The translations under genes were made by a program, and so were the position numbers. The notes below the pieces were generated by a model. The model saw only the letters and a list, made by a program, of their open reading frames with translations. It was not told the origin of the DNA and made no database searches. Below are positions 23,905 through 34,606 of a stretch of 64,000 nt of DNA, one piece after another (position 1 is the stretch's first letter; every line of letters begins with the position of its first letter). Source of the DNA: Akkermansia massiliensis. Its GTDB lineage: Bacteria; Verrucomicrobiota; Verrucomicrobiia; Verrucomicrobiales; Akkermansiaceae. The DNA lies in contig NZ_JAMGSI010000001.1 in NCBI RefSeq assembly GCF_023516715.1, positions 1,426,001 to 1,490,000 on the forward strand. The letters are read 5' to 3'.

Positions 23905-24399
23905 CTGTCCTCCCTTCCCTCTCCGTCCCAAAGGACCCAGCCGTCCCCATCGTCCCATTCACGCGCTTCATCGTTTTATGGTACGATGAAAAAAAGGGAG
24001 ACTCAATTTTTTTCTCCCCGTCCCTCCCCGCGAACCGGGCGGCCAGCGCCCGAATCCGCCTTTTCCGTCAGCAGGCCTTTTCTAGAAGGACCGCATTCTG
24101 GAAGCCTTCAGCCATGCTTCCAGTTTCCTGGAGGCCTTTACCTCTTTTTCCCGTTTCTTTTCCGGCACGGACTTTCCGGAGAAAGCCTTCGCCAGAACCA
24201 ATGCCAGTTTTCTTTTCATTTTCATTCTATTTTTCTATAGGGTTTGCTCCACCGGGAGCGGAGGAATTCAGGAAGAATCCCTGCCGTATCCCTTCGGGGA
24301 ACACCGCCTACTTACTGTATGCAGGAAGTTTAGTCCATTAGAAAAAAAACGATTCCTTGTCATACTTGATACAATAAGGAAGAGAAAGCCCGCAGGCCG
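23905..24399. other. 495-bp low-information intergenic region
   Basis: No known gene is recognised. A short palindrome with a long A-tract (CATCGT...ACGATG then seven A) lies near 23,970-23,992. A possible 47-codon reading frame on the minus strand is listed separately. Confidence 0.5.
24082..24225 (-). CDS. possible 47-residue basic small protein
   Basis: The frame starts with MKMKRKLALVLAKAFSG, is lysine-rich and helical (KASRKLEAWLKASRM), and ends at TAG 24,082. No clear ribosome-binding site precedes it. The hydrophobic-then-basic pattern could be a short peptide, or chance. Nothing similar is recognised. Confidence 0.3.
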   Translation of the reverse strand: MKMKRKLALVLAKAFSGKSVPEKKREKEVKASRKLEAWLKASRMRSF

Positions 24400-24924
24400 T
24401 TAATCAAGAGACTTTTCCAGCAGGTCCGCATCCTTGGCCGCAGAGGGGTCAAAGGGGCGGCCTATCTTTTTCATCTCCATTTCCACACGCTGGTGTGACG
24501 ATTCGCCCTCCATCATGACGTCCAGGGAGCGTTTCAGGGAAGCCAGGTTGGACGTGTAAAGCTTCTGCCGCGCCGCCGAACGGGAGGCCAGCACGCCCCG
24601 CCGGTCAAACAGGGCCAGCACCGTATAAACGTCCCCGTTTTTCCCTCCGGCAATCAGGCCGACGCCAAAGAGGGGAATATTGCCCAGGAAGTCGTTTTTA
24701 GCCTTGTGGTAGCGGTAGGTCCACAAGACGCCGTTTTTCATGGTCACCACGTCGGAGGGCTGGCCCAGAGCGTCGTAAACGTCCGCCTTGGAGGATTTTC
24801 CCGGCGCCAGCCTGCCGTATACTTCCGGGGACGCCACGGATTTGTTGCCGTATGTGACGGAACAGGCGGCCAGGGCCAGGCAAAGGGCTCCCAGGAAGGG
24901 CAAGAGGACATAACGCATCTGCAT
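24400..24924 (-). CDS. small outer-membrane lipoprotein, BamE/SmpA-like
   Basis: 174 residues. The signal peptide ends in a lipobox (ALAACS), giving a lipid-modified cysteine. The mature N-terminus SPEVYGRLAPGKSSKADVYD then ALGQPSD and GVLWTYRYHK follows the BamE/OmlA fold pattern (a helix pair, then strands with the G-P turn). A charged helical tail (MMEGESSHQRVEMEMKK) extends past the usual domain. BamE proteins help outer-membrane protein assembly; calling this the true BamE would need more support. It is transcribed alone. Confidence 0.65.
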   Translation of the reverse strand: MQMRYVLLPFLGALCLALAACSVTYGNKSVASPEVYGRLAPGKSSKADVYDALGQPSDVVTMKNGVLWTYRYHKAKNDFLGNIPLFGVGLIAGGKNGDVYTVLALFDRRGVLASRSAARQKLYTSNLASLKRSLDVMMEGESSHQRVEMEMKKIGRPFDPSAAKDADLLEKSLD

Positions 24925-25034
24925 GGAGGAAAGGTACGTGGCCCGGATTCCAAGTCAATCCCGCAGCCCATCATTTCCCGTGGATGCACCGGAAAGGCCG
25001 CCCCGGGAAGAAGCTCCCGCCCGGAGGCCCCCCC

Positions 25035-25889
25035 CTACTTCTCGCCGAAGTCATATTTCTCCGTCTTCCACAGGAACATGCGCCGGTACAGGTGGTATTC
25101 CGTCACGCAGAGGACGGGCATGCCGATGATTCCGATGAACGGCAGCAGGCGGAACAGATGGCGGCACAGGAAGAGCACCACCATCAGGAAGCTTTCCCTG
25201 AATACGGTCATGTACAGGGAATACGGGTTGATGAGCGTCCTCTTGTACAGGGAGGAGGCCAGCAGCGGCCCCAGGATGGGAATGATGCCCAGCACGACCA
25301 CGGCCGCAAAGGTCCAGCCCCTGCGGCGCCCAACATACGCATCATACTGGTCCACGGATTGTTCCCCCTGGAGCACCGCCTTTCCGCAGGCGGGGCAGCG
25401 CTGGTTCAGCGTAGGCTCATGGAGCGGCTGGCCGCAGTAGAAGCACCGCCGGTAGCTGCGGAGGACTTCCTCATGCCTTTTCCATCCGGTGGACGGAATC
25501 ACGGTGCGCAGCCTGGAATAACCAATCCAGTTCAGGGCGCGGGGTTTGGGATTGGACGTGCCGCACTTGGGGCAGTGCAGGCCGCACGGGTACATCATGG
25601 TGCCGCATTTGGAGCAGAAAATGCGGTGGTCGTATTCCCGGCGGCGGCAAAAAAGGTAGTAGGCCCCCAGGGCCAGCCCGCCCAGGAGGCCCAGCGCGAT
25701 CACCACCCACGGATACAGCAGGGAGTAGGCCACCAGGTATTCCGTCCAGGAGTGGTCGGACTGGTGCATGAGGGATTCCGGGCCGATGGGGTTCTGCGCC
25801 ACGTCCGGAAGGCCGCTCACGTATTTTTCACCCATGTCCCTCAGCGGCCCCGCGGGGAGCCATTGTTGTATGGGAATGGGTTCTCTCAT
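25035..25889 (-). CDS. membrane protein with two zinc ribbons
   Basis: 284 residues. A transmembrane span at about 52-80 (PWVVIALGLLGGLALGAYYL) precedes two zinc-ribbon units: CSKCGTMMYPCGLHCPKCG, then CFYCGQPL with CPACG. At least two more spans follow (TFAAVVVLGIIPILGPLLA and FLMVVLFLCRHLFRLLPFIG). Such zinc-ribbon membrane proteins are common in PVC bacteria, with unknown roles. No enzyme motif is visible. Its 5' end lies about 190 bases from the divergent GNAT gene. Confidence 0.65.
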   Translation of the reverse strand: MREPIPIQQWLPAGPLRDMGEKYVSGLPDVAQNPIGPESLMHQSDHSWTEYLVAYSLLYPWVVIALGLLGGLALGAYYLFCRRREYDHRIFCSKCGTMMYPCGLHCPKCGTSNPKPRALNWIGYSRLRTVIPSTGWKRHEEVLRSYRRCFYCGQPLHEPTLNQRCPACGKAVLQGEQSVDQYDAYVGRRRGWTFAAVVVLGIIPILGPLLASSLYKRTLINPYSLYMTVFRESFLMVVLFLCRHLFRLLPFIGIIGMPVLCVTEYHLYRRMFLWKTEKYDFGEK

Positions 25890-26082
25890 GATTTGGCATG
25901 CATGCAGGGTTCACAATACAGACAGGATTTCCCCCCGGTTTCCGTCAAAAAAGCCTGTGTCATCCAGCATACGGCGTCCCCGGCGGAATAGGGAGGGGAA
26001 AGTGGGCCATGGACGGAAAATTCCGCCGGGAACGTGGAAGAGGCCCTTTTCATCCGGGGCTTTTCCGTGTAATATTCCCGCC

Positions 26083-26583
26083 ATGCCAACACTCCGCCAA
26101 GCCGCCAAGGACGACATCATGCTGATTCATGAACTGGCCCTCCAGGCTTTTCCGGCCACTTACCGGGACCTCCTTTCCCAGGAGCAGATGGATTTCATGA
26201 TGGACTGGATGTATTCCCCCGCCAATCTGGAGAAGCAGATGGAGGAAGGGCACGTGTATTTCATCGCCTCCCATCAGGGGGAGGACTGCGGCTACCTGTC
26301 CGTCCAGCCGGAAGGCCCCGGCGTCTTCCACTTGCAGAAAATTTATGTTCTGCCCGGCTTCCAGGGGCTGCACATCGGCAGCTACCTGTTCCGCCAGGCC
26401 GTCAGCTACATCAGGAGCATCCACCCGGAACCGTGCCTGATGCGCCTGAACGTGAACCGCTATAATACCCGGGCGGTGGAGTTTTACCGGCGCATGGGGA
26501 TGCGGGAACTGGAACGCGGGGATTTCCACATCGGCCACGGTTATTACATGACGGATTACATCATGGGGCTGGATATTGCCTGA
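26083..26583 (+). CDS. GNAT-family N-acetyltransferase
   Basis: 166 residues from ATG at 26,083. The acetyl-CoA-binding motif is in the IYVLPGFQGLHIGSYLFRQA stretch (the Q/R-x-x-G-x-G/A region). The C-terminal NVNRYNTRAVEFYRRMGM is the usual GNAT motif B with the catalytic-region tyrosine. It acetylates a small amine or a protein N-terminus; the substrate is unknown. It sits next to the TlpA-like gene but 164 bases away, with no sign of coupling. Confidence 0.85.
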   Translation: MPTLRQAAKDDIMLIHELALQAFPATYRDLLSQEQMDFMMDWMYSPANLEKQMEEGHVYFIASHQGEDCGYLSVQPEGPGVFHLQKIYVLPGFQGLHIGSYLFRQAVSYIRSIHPEPCLMRLNVNRYNTRAVEFYRRMGMRELERGDFHIGHGYYMTDYIMGLDIA

Positions 26584-26747
26584 AGCGTTTTTCCCATGGG
26601 AACGGGCCGCCGGGCTTCCCCGGACCGGAAGTGCGCAGCCCGTCGAAACAGAACAGGCGGGACAGCCGAGGAAACAACCGGAGAAGGCAGCGCGGGGCGC
26701 GAGCTTCCTTCTTGACACTCAATGCGGGATTCTGCATCATTCATCCT

Positions 26748-27761
26748 ATGAAAACCTTTACTGCCCTCATTCTGTCCGGCTCCATTGCCGCCATGACGGC
26801 CCCGGCTTTCCTCCACGCGGCGGACAACGGGAACGGCGCCAAAGTCACCTACCCATCCTTTGACGAAGGCAGCCACCTCCACGGGCCGAGAATCAAGGCT
26901 TCCGACCTGAAGGGGAAGGTGGTGTTTTTTGAATACTGGGGCATCAACTGCCCTCCCTGCATCGCCAGCATGCCGCATTTGCAGGAATTACAGGACAAAT
27001 TCCAATCCAAGGGTTTCACCGTGGTTGGCAGTCACCGCCAGGGGCTGACCCCCAGGGTGAAGCAGTTCCTGGAGGAAAAGAAGATTACCTTCCCCGTCTA
27101 TCAGGGGCTGGATATTCCGGCGGCCTCCTGCCCGGGCGGCCTGCCGCATGCGGTGCTGATCGGGGCCAACGGAAAGGTGGTGGCCAAGGGGCATCCCACC
27201 CAGCTTTACGACCTGGTGAAAAAGGAGGTGATGAAGGTGGAACGCGGCCTTCCCATCCTGGAAGGCGTGGAGCTGGACAAGTACAAATCCCTGGCCAAGA
27301 CGGTCGTTTCCAACGGCAGCAACATCGAGTCCAAGATCACGCCCCTGCGGAAGAAAACGGACGACGAGGAGGCCCAGGCCGTCTGCGCCGCTTTTGACGA
27401 ATGGCTGGGAGACGCCAAGGACATGGTGCAGGCCCAGATCCAGTCCAACCCGCTGGAAGCGGTGACGGCCATCACGCGCCTCAAGACGGCGGTCCCCTCC
27501 GTCAAGGAGTTCGACGAACCGCTGGCGACTCTGAAGGCGAACAAGGACCTGCCGAAGCTGGCCGACCTCAACAAGAAGATTTCCGCCCTGGAACAGCGCA
27601 AGGCGAAAGGGAGAAAGGTTTCTGAATCCGACCTCAAATCCCTGACGCAGGCCGTGGACAAATTCGCGGAGTCCGATAATGAAGCCACGCAGACCGTTGC
27701 GGGCAATCTGAAAAAGAGCCTTTCTTCCCTGGCTGTGCCAGAGGCTCCGGAAGATAAATAA
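26748..27761 (+). CDS. periplasmic TlpA/thioredoxin-fold protein with long helical C-terminus
   Basis: 337 residues from ATG at 26,748. The signal peptide is KTFTALILSGSIAAMTAPAF. The thioredoxin-like domain covers about 40-170, with the redox motif CPPC at 68-71 in WGINCPPCIASMPHL and the cis-proline region GGLPHAVLIG. The last 150 residues are helical and charged (LADLNKKISALEQRKAKGRK), an extension not usual for TlpA. It probably exchanges disulfides in the periplasm; the tail may dock a partner. A strong terminator follows. Confidence 0.82.
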   Translation: MKTFTALILSGSIAAMTAPAFLHAADNGNGAKVTYPSFDEGSHLHGPRIKASDLKGKVVFFEYWGINCPPCIASMPHLQELQDKFQSKGFTVVGSHRQGLTPRVKQFLEEKKITFPVYQGLDIPAASCPGGLPHAVLIGANGKVVAKGHPTQLYDLVKKEVMKVERGLPILEGVELDKYKSLAKTVVSNGSNIESKITPLRKKTDDEEAQAVCAAFDEWLGDAKDMVQAQIQSNPLEAVTAITRLKTAVPSVKEFDEPLATLKANKDLPKLADLNKKISALEQRKAKGRKVSESDLKSLTQAVDKFAESDNEATQTVAGNLKKSLSSLAVPEAPEDK

Positions 27762-27793
27762 GCCTTTCAGCCGAACGGCATTTCATCCGGAAC

Positions 27794-27826
27794 AAACAGG
27801 CGTTTACGGACGCCTGTTTCTTTTTT
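27794..27826 (+). terminator. intrinsic terminator after the TlpA-like gene
   Basis: AAACAGGCGT pairs with ACGCCTGTTT around six bases, followed by C and six T. It overlaps the 3' end of the convergent TfoX-like gene. Confidence 0.88.
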
Positions 27827-28163
27827 CTCCGGAAGCTTTTTTCTTCTTCCCGGATAAGACATCCGGAGCGGAGAGAACGGAACAGGTTGCCCGGACAAAG
27901 GAGGAGAGAGCCCGGTCATCATCCAGTTCCGTCATCAGGAAATGCGGCCTGGCGCCGGGATAGGGACTGCCCTGCTCCTGCTGCGGAAGCAGCTTCAGGC
28001 CCGGCTCCGTGATTTTGACAAATAATTGGTTGTCACATACCAGGCCGAAATATTTCCGGTCACAGTACAGGCCGTATTCCCCAAACATTTTTTTGAAGGA
28101 AATGTCCCCGGCATGCCGGAGCTGGAAACAGATATATTCTACAACATCCGGGGAAGAAGCCAT
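27804..28163 (-). CDS. TfoX N-terminal-domain protein
   Basis: 119 residues from ATG at 28,163; an in-frame start further up is less likely. The TfoX-N fold is shown by VVEYICFQLRHAGDISFKKM, FGEYGLYCDRKYFGLVCDNQ and LFVKITEP. The C-terminus is short, basic and disordered (KKKKASGEKRNRRP). TfoX-N domains occur in competence regulators and in many small stand-alone proteins; this one lacks the TfoX-C domain, so a competence role is not implied. It converges on the TlpA-like gene. Confidence 0.78.
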   Translation of the reverse strand: MASSPDVVEYICFQLRHAGDISFKKMFGEYGLYCDRKYFGLVCDNQLFVKITEPGLKLLPQQEQGSPYPGARPHFLMTELDDDRALSSFVRATCSVLSAPDVLSGKKKKASGEKRNRRP

Positions 28164-28469
28164 GCTCCATGTTCTCATACCTGCCCCGCCTTCTGCAAGC
28201 AGCAAACTCCGGCCTGCGGCCTACCGGATTGGAAAGCCCCGGCACGGTACGGAATGGGGCGCTTCCTCCCTCTCTTTTCCGCCGGGATTTCTGCACCCCG
28301 GAATGCCCCGTCTTCCACCGCTTCCGCATCCGGAACCTGCATTTTTTCCAAGAGCAGGCGCAGGAACGGCCAAAAGGCGGTTTTTACCCGTCCACGCACA
28401 TTTTTTCCCAGTCTCCGGAAATTCGGCGGCGTTCTAATAAACATTGACAGTGACGGCTAAAAACGCCAT

Positions 28470-28660
28470 TAAACACGCCGAAGCAACGGGGAATTCCGTG
28501 AGAACCGGAAACAGTCGCGCTGCGGTATCGGGTTACAAACCCTCAAGGAACGCTTTTCCGCCAGCGTTCCGGTCAGCCAGTCCTCCCATTCCGGAGGGTG
28601 AAGGCGAGGGGGAGGTTGGAGACCCGGAGTCCGAATATCCTTGCTCCGGTTCACCATACC
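28470..28660 (+). ncRNA. cobalamin riboswitch
   Basis: The conserved core is visible: GGGGAATTCCGTGAGAACCGG, then a CAGTCGCGCTGCGG block, matching the class consensus of a GGGAA-CCGGTGAAAATCCGG core with an ACTG-CGCGC stem. A downstream CCAGTCCTCCC with a long pairing region and GGAGTCCGAATATCC completes the domain. It lies about 10 bases upstream of cbiK and should repress the corrin operon when adenosylcobalamin is high. Boundaries are approximate. Confidence 0.85.
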
Positions 28661-28670
28661 TTATCAACGC

Positions 28671-31580
<2,910 letters not shown>

Positions 31581-31586
31581 CTTCTC

Positions 31587-32249
31587 ATGACCTCTGAATT
31601 TAACATCCGCTGGGACATGCCCCCCGCCGCCATTGAGGCGGAAAGCTTTGCCGCCATTGAACGAGAGTTCCACGGCTGGGAAGAGCTGCCGCCTGCCGAA
31701 TGGAAGGTCATGCGGCGGCTCATCCACACCACGGCGGACCTTTCCATCGGCGAGGGGCTGGCGTTCCGCCATGATCCCATTCCCTCCGCCCTGGAGGCGC
31801 TCCGCAGGCACTGCCCCATCTTTTGCGATTCCAACATGATCCGCGCCGGACTTTCCGTGGAACGGCTGAGGCGCGCCCATCCCGGCTACGCACGGGAGGA
31901 CATCCACTGCCATATTTCCGATGCCGACATTGCGGAACAGGCCAAATCCACAGGCAGGACGCGCGCCATCTGCGCCGCGGAAAAAGCGCGCCCCATCCTG
32001 GACGGAGCCATCGTCCTCATCGGGAACGCTCCCCTTTCCCTGGCCCGCATCGCCCGGTACGCGCTGGAGGAAGGCATCAGGCCCGCCCTGATCGTAGGCA
32101 TGCCGGTGGGCTTCGTCAACGTCGTGGAATCCAAGCTGCTGACCGGGACGTGCCCCGTCCCGCAGATTGTCCTGGACGGGCGGCGCGGCGGGAGCGCCCT
32201 GGCCGTGACCACCCTGCACGCCATTCTGGAAAACCTGCCCGCCTCCTAA
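31587..32249 (+). CDS. cbiC: cobalt-precorrin-8 methylmutase CbiC
   Basis: 220 residues. Family motifs are RLIHTTADLS near residue 46, CDSNMIRAGLS near 80 and KLLTGTCPVPQIVLDGRRGG near the C-terminus. The catalytic histidine is the one in the IHTTAD block. CbiC moves a methyl group from C11 to C12, giving cobyrinic acid. It lies six bases after the membrane protein and on the same transcript. Length matches the family. Confidence 0.9.
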   Translation: MTSEFNIRWDMPPAAIEAESFAAIEREFHGWEELPPAEWKVMRRLIHTTADLSIGEGLAFRHDPIPSALEALRRHCPIFCDSNMIRAGLSVERLRRAHPGYAREDIHCHISDADIAEQAKSTGRTRAICAAEKARPILDGAIVLIGNAPLSLARIARYALEEGIRPALIVGMPVGFVNVVESKLLTGTCPVPQIVLDGRRGGSALAVTTLHAILENLPAS

Positions 32250-32282
32250 GTTTTCCGCATTCCAAAAAGCCGTCCCCCATCC

Positions 32283-33401
32283 ATGTCCGCCCCCCTCCGC
32301 CAGCCGCTCCGGAAAGGATTTTCCACAGGAGCCAATGCCGCCGCCGCCATCACGGCCGCATGGAAAACGCTGAACGGGGAAGAAATCAACGGACCGCTTC
32401 CCCTGCTTTTCCCGGACGGGGAGACGAGAACGCTTCCGCTGGCAGACTGCGCGCCGGGGTTCGCCCGCATCGTCAAGGACGGAGGGGACGACCCGGACTG
32501 CACCCATGGAGCCGTGCTGGAAGCGCGCGTAAGCGCAGCCGTGCCGGAGCAGGCCGCCCGGGAAGATTATCTCCTGCCCATTGGCCGGGCCCTCCTCATC
32601 CTGCGCTCCGGCGGAGGCATAGGCCTGTGCACGCTGCCGGGCCTGGACTGCGAGCAGCACAAATGGGCCATCAACCACGGACCGCGGCGCATGATTACGG
32701 ACAATCTGGCACGCGCCGGCATGCGGGAAGGGTGCTGGCTGGCGGAAATTTCCGTGCGGGACGGGGAAAAGCTCGCCGGGAAAACGCTCAATCCCCTGCT
32801 TGGCGTGGTGGGGGGCATCTCCATTCTGGGCACCAGCGGCATCGTTCGCCCGTACAGCCATGAAGCCTACATCGCCACCATCCGCATCTGCGTGCGCTCT
32901 ACCCGGCTTTCCGGCTTCAGGAAGGCCGTGTTCTGCACCGGGGGCCGCACCGCCGCGCTGGCGAAGACCCTCCTGCCGGAATACCCCTCCATTTCCTTCA
33001 TCTGCATTGGGGATTTCATTGCGGAAAGCCTCCAGAGCGCAGGTGAACAGGGCATGACGGAAGCCGTAGTGGCCTGCATGCCGGGCAAGCTCTGCAAGTA
33101 CGCCGCCGGATTTGCCAACACCCACGCCCACAAGGTGGCCCAGGACATGCCGCTCTTTCTCCGCACGGCGGAACGCCATGCGCCGCTTTCCGGGGAAGCG
33201 CGCCGGGGCATCCTGGCCTGTTCTTCCGTCCGCCAGGCGCTCTCCCTGACGCCGGAAGAGGCCCACCTTTCCATTTACCGCGACCTCGCCGCGGAAGCGC
33301 AGCGCCAGTTCCAGCGCCACGTGCCCGGCCTTCCCGTCCGTTTCCTGATTTCCGGCTTTTCCGGCAACCTCCTTCTCGACATACCTCCATGCCACCCCTG
33401 A
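32283..33401 (+). CDS. cbiD: cobalt-precorrin-5B C1-methyltransferase CbiD
   Basis: 372 residues. The start LRKGFSTGANAAAAITAAW is the CbiD signature, and CTLPGLDCEQHKWAINHGPR and GGISILGTSGIVRPYS are further hallmarks. The C-terminal part (GKLCKYAAGFANTHAHKVAQ) also matches. CbiD methylates C1 after ring contraction. The 3' end overlaps cbiET by 13 bases. Confidence 0.92.
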   Translation: MSAPLRQPLRKGFSTGANAAAAITAAWKTLNGEEINGPLPLLFPDGETRTLPLADCAPGFARIVKDGGDDPDCTHGAVLEARVSAAVPEQAAREDYLLPIGRALLILRSGGGIGLCTLPGLDCEQHKWAINHGPRRMITDNLARAGMREGCWLAEISVRDGEKLAGKTLNPLLGVVGGISILGTSGIVRPYSHEAYIATIRICVRSTRLSGFRKAVFCTGGRTAALAKTLLPEYPSISFICIGDFIAESLQSAGEQGMTEAVVACMPGKLCKYAAGFANTHAHKVAQDMPLFLRTAERHAPLSGEARRGILACSSVRQALSLTPEEAHLSIYRDLAAEAQRQFQRHVPGLPVRFLISGFSGNLLLDIPPCHP

Positions 33402-34606
33402 CTGTTTTTTCCTGCGGCACAGGCCCGCTTCAACCGTCCCCGGCCCTGCTTGGCAAACTGGCAGAGGCACAGAGCATTTACGCCTCCTCCGCCCTGCTGG
33501 AAGCCTGTCCCCCTTCCGACGCCCGGCGCATCCCCATCGGCAAAAACGCGCGGGAACAGGCGCGGGAAGCCCTGGAAGAAGCACGGCACGGCAACAACGT
33601 AGTGGTGCTGGCCTCCGGAGACGCCCTGTTCCACGGCATGGGCGGCACGCTCCAATCCCTGGCTTGTGACGGAGACCGGCTGGAATTCATCCCCGCCCCC
33701 ACGTCCTTCCAGGCCCTGTTCCACCGCCTGGGCATGGCGTGGGACCGCGCACGCTGCTTCAGCGCGCACAGCACGGAATATATTCCGTGGGGGGAAATTC
33801 TGGCCCAGCCGCTCGCCGTCATCTACGGAGGCCATCCCTTCACCGCCTGCCGCCTGGCCGCGGCGGCCATGGAGTTCCATCCGTCAGCGGCGGGGCGTTC
33901 CGCCGTGGCGGCCCAATGCCTGGGAATGGCTGACGAGCGCATTCTGCAAGGAACCCTGGCGGAGCTGGCCAGGGAGGAATGCTCCCCTACTTCCATGCTC
34001 CTGCTGCTGCCGGACAACCGCCCCGGAGCCGCGCCCGTCCTGCCTCTGGGACTGCCCGCGGATTTTTATGAAAAGGAGAACAACCTGATTACGGCGGAGG
34101 AAGTGAGGGCGGTCATCCTGTCCAAGCTGCGCCTTCCGGCCTGGGGGGTGCTGTGGGACGTGGGAGCCGGGAGCGGCTCCATCGGCCTGGAAGCCGCCGC
34201 CCTGCGCCCCGGACTTTCCGTGTACGGGCTGGAACGGCAGGCTGGCCGCCTGGAACTGATGCGCCGGAATTGCCGGCGCCTGGGCTGCGTGAATTACACC
34301 TGCATGCAGGGAGAAGCGCCGGAGGCCCTGGACGCGTTGCCCAAGCCCGACCGCATTTTCACGGGAGGAGGGGGCGCCGGGCTGGAATCCATCATGCAGG
34401 CCTGTTTTGACGCCCTGAACCCCGGCGGCCTTCTGGTAGCCTCCGCCGTAACCACGGAAAGCGAGCACCTGCTTTACGGCTGGAACGCCGCCGCACGCAC
34501 GGGGATGTTCTCCCTGGACATCGCCTCCGAATCTCCCATTGCCGGAACCTACCACCATCTGCGGCACGGCAACCGCATCACCCTTTTCACCTATTCCCGC
34601 GCATGA
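33389..34606 (+). CDS. fused precorrin-6Y methylase CbiE-CbiT (CobL-type)
   Basis: 405 residues. The N-terminal half is a TP-methylase (TVFSCGTGPLQPSPALLGKL, LASGDALFHGMGGTL), the CbiE part. From about residue 225 a class I SAM methyltransferase follows (WGVLWDVGAGSGSIGLEAAA), the CbiT part, ending after HLRHGNRITLFTY. The fusion adds methyls at C5 and C15 and decarboxylates the C12 acetate. It overlaps cbiD by 13 bases and the next gene by four, so the order is translationally coupled. Confidence 0.9.
   Translation: MPPLTVFSCGTGPLQPSPALLGKLAEAQSIYASSALLEACPPSDARRIPIGKNAREQAREALEEARHGNNVVVLASGDALFHGMGGTLQSLACDGDRLEFIPAPTSFQALFHRLGMAWDRARCFSAHSTEYIPWGEILAQPLAVIYGGHPFTACRLAAAAMEFHPSAAGRSAVAAQCLGMADERILQGTLAELAREECSPTSMLLLLPDNRPGAAPVLPLGLPADFYEKENNLITAEEVRAVILSKLRLPAWGVLWDVGAGSGSIGLEAAALRPGLSVYGLERQAGRLELMRRNCRRLGCVNYTCMQGEAPEALDALPKPDRIFTGGGGAGLESIMQACFDALNPGGLLVASAVTTESEHLLYGWNAAARTGMFSLDIASESPIAGTYHHLRHGNRITLFTYSRA

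Noticed and set aside
23960-23995. Palindrome followed by seven A as a terminator
   Set aside because: The A-tract is on the wrong side for either neighbouring gene.
26712-26745. TTGACA upstream of the TlpA-like gene as a -35 box
   Set aside because: The spacing to any good -10 element is poor, so it was not listed as a promoter.
27804-28163. TfoX-like protein as a competence regulator
   Set aside because: It lacks the TfoX C-terminal domain and has no competence genes nearby.
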